Source: Poronia punctata
Taxonomy: Eukaryota > Ascomycota > Sordariomycetes > Xylariales > Xylariaceae
DNA: 64,000 nucleotides
NCBI GenBank assembly: GCA_022579005.1
Contig: MU401481.1
Span: forward strand, 62,001-126,000
Direction: 5' to 3'
This document shows, in pieces, positions 1 to 11,100 of this stretch. Both the position numbers and the translations under genes were made by a program. The number at the start of each line of letters is the position of its first letter. Position 1 is the first letter of the stretch. The notes under the pieces were generated by a model. It was not told where the DNA came from and did not search any database. It saw only the letters and a program-made list of their open reading frames with translations.

Positions 1-2115
1 ATCTTGTCCAAAACGCACTTTGTATTGCCTGTTATGCAAAAAAGAGGGTAGATGACGAACATATATTTCCTTTCGTCAAGAATTCTTGATACGCCTATGG
101 GAAGGGATAAGTGACAAGGGAGAAACGTCTTTTTGCCATAACTACCTACAAGTTGCCCATCAAAGTATACTTGTATCATGCTGCCCAGCTGGCTCGGTGC
201 GACCCAATAGAAACACGCGGCAGGGTCCCGTTGTTACTTTACCTGTCCGATTTTAATATTTAGGGATGAACGGATGAGATCCAACAGCTTCGCTAGATAG
301 TAAGCAAATACTGCAGCCAATCTTCATGTGTCCTGTTGACCAGCTGACTGGGTAGGTAGAGTGTCATCTTATCAGGTTGCTGGTATAATAGAGAACTAGA
401 GGATCACGGCTTGTAAGACGGGCAAGACAGAATCCGGCTGATGTGTAGGAATAGGAGCGAGAGATGCGATTGGTACTACTAGAGTGTAGCACATGACGAC
501 GGCGCGCATCGCCATTAGCTGCAGAGAGTTGGATATTTATTTCTCGCCGTTTCAGAGTCCCGTTTGTCAGTCCAACCAGTGTTCGAGATGTACGTTACGT
601 GTACGTGTATCTCTATATACCGTAGTCCTCGGCTGTAGAACGCCAACGTAACTGCATGCCTAGCAAACTAGGTGTCAGCTATGCCAGGTCGGGCGAGCTG
701 GATCGTAGATGGCAGCGGAGATCGCTGTCAAATACCCTAGACACGGCATTCTTGATGGACATGCTGCAGCGATCATCAAGACCAATAGCTATATTTTTGT
801 AGCCATGCCGTCATTCAGTGCCAAAATTGTCGAAAATAAGGGGGCTCTTAGACTGGGTGTTTTAGCTGCTTTGTCGATTCGAAGCTCATGATTTGGCCCT
901 TTTGATAGACGTTTCCAATCATGTCCAAAACGGCCACAAGAACACCGGCAGTGAAGTCAAATTCGGCGGTATCGATTCCATTGATTCCAGCTTCCTACTC
1001 GTACGAGTATTACCCGCAGCAAAAGGAAAAGGGATCCCTGATCGAGGTTTCAGTTCAACCATGATTACAGTTGCAGTGAATGGGACAAAGGGTGTGTGTA
1101 GGGCCAATGAAACCGCTCATTTCATCAGTATATGTACAAGAATAGAGACGGCTCGGCGCTTGGCATAAGGAAAGCGACCCTAAAAGCCCCAGCTCGAATG
1201 CAACGGTACTTGGAAGCGACTTTGATACCACCCACAGCAGCGCAAGATTGCCAAATGGATTCAGTGTTATCGTAGCGGGCGTGTATGTCGCCACCTTGTA
1301 TCTTTGATTTAAGTAGTCTCAACTACAAGGGCCTACCGGTACTCTAACTCCAGCAGGCTGCTAATGAAGGGGGCGCTAAGGGAAGTACCTGGCAGAAGAC
1401 TTACTGTAGTATGTACCCCACCTGCCAAAAACTACAACAAATGGTGTATCTTGGAGACCGATTTAGGGCAAAAAATGAGGTACCCAAGATACTTTACTTT
1501 CTCTTACACGTACATTGAGCAAGGGGGTAGGGCAAAGTTACATTGTAGGTACTCCCGTAGGTACCGTTTGTCCCCTGCCGAACGCCCATTCCTAGAACGG
1601 GTTCTCTAACAGTACATGTAGGTAGGTTAGGTACCTCAACAACTCCCCTCCATTTCTTCTTGAAGCATTTCTACCTTATCCTCCACAACACGGGGATCCT
1701 TTGTGTTGGGTTGTGTTCTTCGCCTCAGTTATTCCTATTCCTTTCTTTGACGGACCCTCTGGGTATTGGGCTGCTTGCACGCCGAAAAATTGTCCAACTC
1801 TGGCAGTCTTGATCCTTTCTTGTTAATTCCCTTGAAGCCCTTGCCTTGATTTGAGCCCGAAACGTCAGACGACAAATTACTCGCTGTAGCCATCGGAAGA
1901 TAATAACATACATTTCCGTATGGTGAAGCTCCCATAATACACTACGCGATCCCTCCATGGTCGACAGCCGCCTCGCCCTTTGTCCACTTTAAAGTCAGAC
2001 TCAAAGGAACCCTCCTAAGTCGTGAGCCAAGAGAAAGACATCGGAACACCGCCTCCCGCGAGATTTTCCGTTTCATTTAAAGACATAGGTTTCTCTTGAC
2101 TTAAAACTCCTCAAG
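1..2115. other. Intergenic region upstream of the STE11-type gene
   Basis: I see no convincing gene here. The open frames are short (under 95 codons), overlap each other on both strands and show no recognisable domain. The segment is rich in short words such as TAGGTA, TACCTA and TACGTGTA, like the other intergenic DNA of the window. The last few hundred bases are presumably the promoter and 5' leader of the MAPKKK gene, but no specific element can be supported. Confidence 0.6.
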
Positions 2116-4920
2116 ATGGCGATGCTCGCTTCGAAGTCGTCATTTCCAGCGTCGCTGGGGTCGAACGGGTCGACAATAGTGGGAAGCTCTTCTAACCTAT
2201 CCCACGCGAGGAGAGCCCACGCCATGCCAGCTTCTGGTCAGGGGTTTTCCAGCCCGACGGAGTCGGAATTCTCAGACATCGATGGTCCTGATGCTGTTAA
2301 GAACTGGACTGAGGACCAGGTTTGCGAGTATTTGAGGAGCGTCAAGTGCGGAGAATACGAGAAGCTGTTTCGGAAGAATAATATCAATGGCGAAAATCTA
2401 CTAGAAATGGACAAGGAAGTCCTCAAAGAGATGGGTATCGACAAGGTTGGTGACCGGGTGCGATTATTTCTCGGTATCAAGAAGCTGCGAACAAAGGCGT
2501 ACGCCAACCAGAAAAGACGTAATCGGGTAGGTCTCTAGCTGTAACATGCTTTCGCTTGGTCAACGTGGCATGTCTCTAATCAGGTTCTCGCGCAGGATTC
2601 TTTTGCTGTTCTGGATAACCAATATACGCCACCGACTTCCTCGCCTCGTCCGACGTACTCAGGCAACCGCCCCATGCCCACGCCTACCACAAATAAAAGG
2701 TACTCGCGTCAAGTCGACATGGGCGCCCTTGGAATGAACTCGGTAGCCGAGCTAGCAAAGCCCGCCTCGCGGCCTCCCTCACCCCCACACACGACTGACG
2801 TCCGAACCGCTAGACAGCAGCGCTACCCTCAGAATCAATCATACACGAACAACACCACTGCGGGAAGGGGCCTCGCATCTCCACCAGAGACGCTTGGCTC
2901 TGGTCGACTGGTAATGGCCCATAACCGGAATAATTCGAGTCAGGATGGTTCGCTGATGGCTGCGTTACCACAGGACCAAGACTTCATTCGGGTCATTTCC
3001 ACTGGGGGCACTACCAAGGTCGTCAAAGTATCTGAGTGTACTAACTGCGAAGAAGTGATGCGTGTGACCCTGCGCAAGTTTGCTCTTCGAGAGGATCACG
3101 ACCGCAACTATTGTTTCTGGGTCTTAGCAGGCGTTGAACCTGATCCGAGACAATGTCGCCGCCTGGGGGACACTGAGCTGTGGCGTATCATTAAAGACCA
3201 GACACGTCCAGAAAGGAACAGGCTGATCCTACGAAAAGTCCCATCCGGCGAACCTGGAGAATCAGAGCTGCTTAGAGCCGCTGCTATCGGTATGGAAGAG
3301 GCACAGCAGAAGCACAGTCGCGTGCTGGAGACGGTAGACAAGAGAAGCATACCGAAAGTACAGAAGCTTCTCGGCGAAAACTGGAACGAAGGTCTTCAGC
3401 AACCTCTGTCGCCGATTTCATTCCAAGACCGTGAGAGGAATCTGAACAACGCGGTTCGGGACCTGGAACGCCCAGCTCCGAGCCCGGGCAAGGCCATCCC
3501 TCGGCGGAAGCCGGTCCTCAGACAGTTCGGCGGGCTTAGACCACCGAGTGAATTGATCGCATCGGACCTTACCTCTTACTTCCCGGACCACCCCAGAGAA
3601 GATATCGACCGTACCGCTCGTCTGTCCATGAGACGGTCCACCAGGCTCAGCAAGTACAACAGTCGGCTTAGCGTCGCTAGTAATCTGAGCTTTGCCTCGA
3701 GCATACAGGATGCCCCGCCGATTCCGACCATTGCCGACAGCTGGCTACATAACGGACATGCAGCAAAAGTCAAGGCCCGTGACGCACAGGGCCGCTTACC
3801 TAATGCTTACCGGGACTCGATGGCTTCTTTAGTTCTTGACACCCTTCAGGAGGAGTCCCCTATCGAGCCAAACCGAAAGTCATACGTCTCCTTCGCTGAC
3901 AGCGGATCTGATACCCCAGTCAGCATCACCGATCCGGAAGGCAACGCGGTCCGACACAGTTATTTTGACGAGACGAGTACGCAGGGATCCGAGTCCCTCA
4001 AGGGCCTCACGCAGGCTTTAAGCGAGGATGGCGAGGATGCGGACGAAGAGCTGGAGAGTTTCCTAGCTGGTGAATCTTGGGACGACAATAAGTGGATGAA
4101 GGGTGCTTTGATCGGTCAGGGCTCGTTCGGTAGCGTGTATCTGGCTTTGCACGCAGTGACTGGCGAACTCCTTGCCGTCAAGCAGGTTGAGGCCCCCTCG
4201 CCCGGCGCTAATAGCCAGACCGATGCCCGTAAGAAGAGCATGATCGAGGCCCTCAAGCGCGAGATATCACTTCTCCGTGATCTGCGACATCCCAATATCG
4301 TACAATACCTGGGTTGCGGCTCGTCTAACGAATATCTAAACATTTTCCTCGAATACGTCCCAGGTGGGTCGGTGCAGACGATGTTGAACTCGTATGGTGC
4401 TCTGCCGGAGCCTCTGGTCCGTAGTTTCGTTAGACAGATCCTGGAGGGACTGTCGTACCTGCACAACCGGGATATCATCCATCGAGATATCAAGGGCGCC
4501 AACATCCTGGTTGATAATAAAGGAACGATCAAGATCTCGGATTTTGGAATCAGCAAGAAGCTCGAGGCCACCAATATCCTCAGCGGCGCGAACAACAACA
4601 GAAACCGGCCTTCTCTCCAGGGGTCCGTCTTCTGGATGGCGCCCGAAGTGGTGAAGCAGACATCGTACACGCGCAAGGCGGACATCTGGTCCCTCGGGTG
4701 CCTGGTTGTCGAGATGATGACCGGCGAACACCCTTTCCCCGACTGTAGCCAGCTGCAGGCCATCTTCAAAATCGGCGGCGGCAAGGTGGCACCTACGATA
4801 CCCGACAATGCTAGTGCCGAGGCAGTGGAGTTCTTGAGCAGGACTTTCGAACTGGATCACAATCTGCGACCCAGCGCAGACGATCTCCGACTCAGCCCGT
4901 TCTTAACCCCCATTACCTAG
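2116..4920 (+). CDS. STE11: STE11-type MAP kinase kinase kinase
   Basis: This is the MAPKKK of the fungal mating/invasive-growth (Fus3/Kss1-type) cascade, cytosolic, expected to phosphorylate a Ste7-type MAPKK and to bind a Ste50-type adaptor. There are two exons: 2116-2526 and 2596-4920. The 69-base intron starts GTAGGT, ends GCAG and contains an in-frame stop. The spliced protein is 911 residues. In order I see a SAM domain (about 60-128, starting NWTEDQVCEYL), a Ser/Pro-rich linker, a Ras-association-like domain (about 266-355), a second disordered linker, and a Ser/Thr kinase domain (about 636-908). The kinase has the glycine loop GQGSFGSVYL, a VAIK-type lysine in LLAVKQ, HRDIKGANIL with Asp768, DFG at Asp786, and an APE-type MAPEVV. 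The SAM-RA-kinase order is diagnostic of Ste11 (Neurospora nrc-1, Magnaporthe MST11). The frame stays open for 119 codons after the terminal TAG (see findings). Identification is very secure; the intron ends are inferred. Confidence 0.96.
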
Positions 4921-6648
4921 GAGGTTGACATGCCTCATTTCTCGACCAGTTGGTACCGCATGGTGGTGCAGATATGCCCTAGATGGCTAGAAAGCCAGGT
5001 CAACGAAGATGAGGTAGGGGAAGAAGCGGGCCTCGATGTGGAGATGTCGCTGCGGTTCATCGAGGACTTGCCTCTCTCACCGCTACCTCGGGAGCTGGTA
5101 TCCTTGGAAGTAGGGGCACTTCAAGAACTGACTTACGAGGAGATATCGGCAGCCGAGGCCCTTTTCTACAAACGGGCATCCTTTGATCTACTCGGCTGTG
5201 CGATTCCTTCAAGTCTAATTTCTGATGAACTATATTCGATGATAAATGGTAACCAATTACAGCCCCGCCAATTCGTTTAGGGGTCAGCTTCGTTCTAGAG
5301 CTTCTACATCTGGTGCTTGGCTGTGTGTGGATGTATTACAATCTTTTCGTACAAGCCTGCAGCTGCGGGTATTTTTCCAAACGTTGCAAGGAAATCGATC
5401 ACAGGGAAATATTAATGAATGAAGGGCAGGTACCTAACGAGGCCCGATATGAGAAGTAGACGAAAAGATGAACGATAGACTAGCATTGCATGTTCGTTTA
5501 GGAAAGCGACGTTTGATACCATAATGCTAGCATTTTAGCAAGCATGCTGAATTGACGACGTCTCTTTATATACCAATAATGCCATTTTTTTCGTCTCGAT
5601 TCTTTTGACCTTGCTTGTATATTTTTACTTGAGGAATTTAGTAGCTACTCCCACTCCCCTTTCCTCAGTCTCACCCGGGTTAGTTTCGTCCTCGCCAAGT
5701 ATCCCGACATTAATAATATAGAATGCCCCTTACACGGCACCAAAACAACTAAGGATTGTTTGATGTACATACGAAGGAGGATCGTCGGAAACGAGACTCA
5801 GGTTCAAGTGTTCTTCTTCATACATCAATCCAAGTCTTGTCCACTGTTTGCTGTATGTAGGTGAGCTACCTAGGTTAACCACGTGTGGCTTACGAGTACG
5901 TTTGGTATCGGTAGGGGAGGAGGCCATAAATTATTTTTTGCCAATTCGAAAACATTCATTCACAGGTTGTAGTTTGCTGCCGGTACGCTCACAGAAAGAA
6001 GCTCACTATTGTTACAAGATGTTCAAAAAAGTAAGGTCATCCGTCGTATTATTTGTTATATATGAAGTGCCTTCCTCTCCCTTTGATCCGAAACCCCCAT
6101 GTTGCCTCTCCCCTTCCTTTCCTCTATATGCTTCGCTTAAACCTGATAAACCGAAAACCCCCAAGTTCAAAGGTCCCAAGCCTAAGCCCGAGCCCAGCCC
6201 AAGCCCAACAAACGCCCGCCTGGGCGAGACTCCGTCGATCGACCCATATTACCAGTTTTTTCCGTGTGAAGCATGATTGGTTCTTTGTTGGGGTTTCGAA
6301 ATTCCAAAAGTCCCCCGATTCCCATTTCCAAAAGTCCAAAGCGCCGAGTACCATGCAAATAGCCAGTAGTAGAAAGAGAGGTAGTGCTCTAGTGTAAATG
6401 CTCAATATGCCCAACTCCTTGATAGATGCTGAACATTGTGACTGGTCTTTAATGTTCGTGAGAACAACCTAGCCACGCTCTAAATAAATATGTAAAATTT
6501 AATATTAAGCTCCCATGGAGCAGGTGTGTTCCGTATGCGTCGGAAAAGAAGCGGTTGAGTGTAGAGGAGATGGCGGTAGTCGGAGTAGGGAGAGTTCGGA
6601 GTATGCTGATGTGATTGTTGAAGAGATGAAGACGTCTGTTGATAGCGT
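4921..6648. other. Convergent intergenic region with an in-frame ORF continuation
   Basis: This lies between the 3' ends of the MAPKKK (+) and the 6.6-8.1 kb gene (-). Positions 4921-5277 continue the MAPKKK frame without a stop; the continuation includes an ATG at 4930 and ends at TAG 5278-5280. Ste11 kinases normally end where the first TAG is, so I treat this as 3' UTR. An overlapping 142-codon frame at 5848-6276 has a lysine/proline-rich, low-complexity tail (PKTPKFKGPKPKPEPSPSP) but no domain, and is not called. Nothing else is recognised. Confidence 0.5.
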
Positions 6649-8120
6649 TTAGATGGTTTTCTGATGAACGACACCGGTTACCCAATTCATGTCGTCCACG
6701 AGATCTTGCAGTCCGATTTCCACATTGGGAAGACCGAAGCTGTTGGTCATAGGTTCACTAGTGCCTGTTTGAGAGACCAGTGCGGTGGATTCCAGAGATG
6801 GCAGGACGTGGCTGGCATCTGCATGTTTTCTGGCGTCTGTCGAAACCCGAGGAAGGCTATAGCTTGTGATAGGCGCTTTCATGTTCACCTTGGATGCATT
6901 GCTATCCACATTGGGTTGTTGGCCCACACCGACAAGCATGGCGCCGTTAGCTTCGCCATCGCAGGAGGCCACGTCCTCCTCGTCTTCCTCGGAGTCGTCG
7001 AAAAAAGAAAACTGGCTTAATCCGCGAGAAACGCTTGAAAAGGGGGAGGGCGGGGCTGCCACGCTGGACTATGCTGCTGACGTAGTCGAGTGGTTTCGTG
7101 GAATGTCAAGTGTCCCATGGCTTTGGCTTATCTCAGCATCGAGGCCGGCCATATGTGGGGACGAGGGCAAGGCGTTCCTGCTATGGCTTGCTGGCGGCGC
7201 CGACAGCCCTCCTCGTTGAAATGGAGGCGGCGACAATGTCGTAAATGATGCGCCCTCCTGAGCCGGAACCGTTGCGAAATTATCGTCGTCGTCGTAATCG
7301 GTTTCTTCGGCAATATCGTCAGGTATGGACAATGACGCCGTTTCCACATTTGTCGAGGCGCAAGGCACATCGTCGGATAGGAACTTCCTAAGCGACTCGG
7401 GTGATAGGTCTCGCGAGCGTATGCTACCGGAAGGCGTGGCGCTCCGAGTCTCGAGGATCACGTCGTTCTCTTCCACAGCTTCCTCGTCCCACTCCTCCCT
7501 CAGGTTAGACTTCCGCCCGCGATCGGCATCCTTGTGGCATGGTTTTAAGCGCAAGAATCGACGTGCTGTGCCGGTCCAGCTAGGCGCAGGCGATACAGAC
7601 CGTGTCGCCCGTTTAGGTAGAATAGACGAAGCAGACGAGATACGGAATTCCCGACGGTGGCCCGATGTTGCTGGTTTAGGTGTTGCGAACCTATCGGCGG
7701 GGTCCATGGTCTTGTATTCACTATTTCTTAAAGAGTTCATCGAGGCACTCTTTAGTCTCAAGCGACGCTCAAACGGCACCTCGAGCTTGTTGAGGGTCTG
7801 GCCAGGAAGGAAAGGGCATGTCGTCGTTGTAGGCTGAGTGTGATTATAGGTCTCTGTTGAGCCGTCCAACTCGTACTGCAATCCAGTAAGAATAGGGAGC
7901 AAGCGATTATGGCAAGGAGTTACACCTACGTAGTAATAGTATGTCTGGCCCATCTTCAATCCTCCGCGTCGTTCCGAAGTCGCCGGCACATCGCCGTCGC
8001 ATACGATATTGTCAAAGGTATGGCATCCACGCCACTCACCGGGGTCACGTCGACTATCTCGTTCCATTTTGTAGTGCAGATTGAAGTTATCCCAAGATCC
8101 GAGCAGCTGGACCGACTGAA
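6649..8120 (-). CDS. Glycogen-binding-like (AMPK1_CBM/E-set) fungal protein with an in-frame TAG, 5' exon unresolved
   Basis: This is a conserved ascomycete protein of unknown role. The N-terminal part (GSWDNF, then MERDSRRDPGEWRG, then GGLKMGQTYYYYYELDG and CPFLPGQTLN) resembles the carbohydrate-binding fold of AMPK beta/glycogen-branching families. The rest is Ser/Pro-rich and disordered, ending in a conserved GLQDLVDDMNWV tail. An intron at 7876-7929 (GTAGGT...GCAG, 54 bases, no stop) is inferred because its removal restores YYYYYELDG. GSWDNF lies upstream of the first in-frame ATG (8067) and follows a TGA at 8151-8149. A further 5' exon must therefore exist, with an acceptor near 8121 or 8116; I could not locate it. 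At 7071-7069 a single TAG interrupts the frame, and 138 more codons of family-like sequence follow in the same frame. No canonical splice donor removes it. The gene is either a recent pseudogene, read through or edited, or affected by an assembly error. Confidence 0.75.
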
Positions 8121-11100
8121 CTGATGGGCGAGTTTGTCTGGGGATCCGTCAGTCTTTATTATGTCCTCTTGGGCCTTGGCCCTTGGTACAGCAGTACTTG
8201 TATGTACTATGTAGATGGGGTGACTCCGATGCTAGTACAGAATGGAAAGGGATCGGCAGATTAAATTCTTGGTGTCTCGAAGATATTACAGGGCGTTCAG
8301 ACAGGGGTGTATGTGGAAATAAAGTGCAGAGCTGAGAAGCCAAGGGTTGGAAATGATCGACGTAATAACTAATTCGCGAAGCAAAGTACAGGATAAAAAA
8401 GCAAAAAATTAGAGGGCTGAAACCACAGCGACGGTATTCGGTAGAGGGGGGAAAATGAGAAGTGAAAAAAAGAAGAGAAAAAAGCCCAGAAGGTCCTATA
8501 CCTACTAGAAATGGCTGGGGACAGGAATTGAGGGAAAGCCGACAGAGAGGTCTTGCACGTATCACAAGACATAGTACATACTGTACAGCTGTGCCGAAGT
8601 CCCTCTGTACATATGTACTTGTTCGTACACGTCAGACAGTAAGTGCACCCACCACTTACGTGTACACGTATACACGCCTAAACGGCACCACGCGCGCAAC
8701 AAGCAGAACATGGGGCAGGGATGAGCAAACATGCTAGGTAATGTACCGGGTACGAGCCCCCTCGAACTGTGCCTGGTCCAAAACTACTTGGATGATGCCT
8801 ACACGTAAAATCGGCTTCTTGCAGGGTGGAGCCTCAAGAGGAAAAACGACCCAAGGGAGATTTTTAGGGCGGATGAGCAACAGGGGGCATGGAGCTCGTA
8901 ATAGGTACATACCTACGTGTAGCCTGTCTGACCTTCACGTGGTTGTCTTGGCATGGAACTTTTCTAGAAGGAAAGTCCAAACCAACTAGCGCGATACCAG
9001 TCCTAGACTGTGTGTAGCACACTGGTCCCCTTGGATTTGGGCCAACTTGCCCGAAGCAAGACAAGCGGCTGACCTCAGTTTGGCCCGTGCAGTGTCTTGT
9101 TCTTCGTATTCCGCCTGTTTAAGACAGTAAAGGATCCACGCTAGATCATTTAAAGGCAGAGAATGTGGCGGTAATGAAAGCCAATAGCTAATAATAATAA
9201 AAGAGAGTGAGAAGTACTTGAAACGAACAACATTAACTACAAACGGTGGTGTGGTTACAAGAAGGGAGCAATGCGGACAGTGTCCGAGGATATCCTCATC
9301 CTCGATTCACTCAGGCCAAATAACAAGGAGGGGGGAAATGATAAATACAGTCGTTCCTGACAATCGTAAATGGCCACTCACAGCATAAAGGTGAAGAGCG
9401 TTGTGGTCGGGTCCATCATGCATTGTCGCATATAAAACGCCCGTCTAATTCGAAGTCTGCTTGCTGACGGGAATGTCTCAGCCAAAGGCCTGATCTAGGT
9501 ATTCTTTATTAGTCTACATCGCATACGAGGCGCGACGTAGGAAGTGGCTTTGTGGGGTTTAAAGTCATTGCTCAATATAGGGATTGAATTGACACCTTCC
9601 CTTAGCCGTCATCAAATGCAGGTACCAGGCACGCCAGGAACGGGGTTTTCCCGACCCAACGTGAGATTTTGGGCAAATTGGCCAATGGAACGGCAAAAAA
9701 AGGGCTTACGGAAGCGCCGTGATGAGCTGTGTATGGCGCAAAGTTGGGGATTTGGGATTTGGGATTTGGGGGAGGGGGTGTTTCAAAGAGTGTGCCAGGA
9801 TCTGGATAAGATGATAGGCGCAACAGTGTAGGAGTGTGACAGGGGAAACTGGGCGCTTACGAGTATGAGGCTTGGGTACAATGCCAAGTATGAAATCCAA
9901 ATTAACAGGGTACATACCAGTAGGTACTCGTAGATTGAGAGACAGAACGCCGTTAGCCGTCACAACGGGTATCTGGCGGGCTAGGTCTGGCTATAATGAA
10001 ACAGTTTCCTGAGACCGAGGCTTGGTAGAAACAGTTCTATCATGATTTATAAACATGCTCGAGACCTTGACGGTTTTAAAAGAAAGCAAAGAAATGGTCC
10101 GATGAACCAGGCACTGGCCCTAAATAGGATAGCTAGGGTATGGTAGGTAGGTCAGATAAGGACATTTGAGCAAATCAAGTGTGAACCCGAACCAACATTA
10201 GCAACCACCGCCAACGACCACTACAACCGATCCGTTTTAGTCGGTGTTATTAGCATGTATCGACGGACGCATCTGGGGGAACGGAGCGCTTTTTGATCTC
10301 AACTGATGTCGCAATGCCAATTGTTGTGTTCCTCGGGCACACCGCTAAATTAGTTGGGGTACCTACGTGGTCTTTAACCAACCATCGTCGAGTCTGGGAG
10401 TCACACCTTTATTCCCTAGGTTACCTAGCTAGGTACTCTCAAGCTTCAGTCTCATGTTGAACAAACAGAAGCGCAATACCGTCTCTAACCTGAAACCGAC
10501 TTCGGTATGCAGATGTTTTCGAGTTCTTGTGGTCTCATGCCCGGTGGCATTGCACTGCGAGAAATGAATGTCCCGAACAGCATGAATCAACGGACCTCTT
10601 ACTGCAGCGAGAACCACCGAGTCAAGGCAATGCCTACAATTATGCAGCCCTGACATTTTCATCACGGAAACTGACGGCAATGGCAAGGGTTTGCAGTGAC
10701 GCCAAGATGTGTTCTGCTATTGTTCATCTGATCGACTTGCGAATGACGTTTGAGGTATGTAACGCATCTCCAAGCACAACGAATCAAGCACGACATTGGA
10801 CCTGTGAATCGGCTGCATAACGCTGTGCTACAGTTTAGCTCCCGGTGAATCCAGAAATTCCGTCTACATATTCAACGAGGGACCACTGGTGCAAGAGGCA
10901 GTGGGAGGTAGGTTCAGTAGGTATCACGACGGTGTCCCGTGTGCACGCGTGCAATAGGTTGTAACTTGAACGAAAACAAGGTTGCAAATGATTCATGAAC
11001 ATCAGCAGGGAGATTGGCACTTTAACTCTAGAGCCAATAGGAGTTGTGTCGTGTCTGCCACCCTCCCTAATCCGGAATATCAGCTCTCACGCCAAGTCTA

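Noticed and set aside
4116..4860. Long minus-strand frames opposite the kinase domain
   Set aside because: Antisense shadows of the conserved kinase coding sequence.
5848..6276. 142-codon plus-strand frame with a KPK/PSP-rich tail
   Set aside because: It overlaps other frames on both strands, lies in the convergent 3' region, and is low complexity without any domain.
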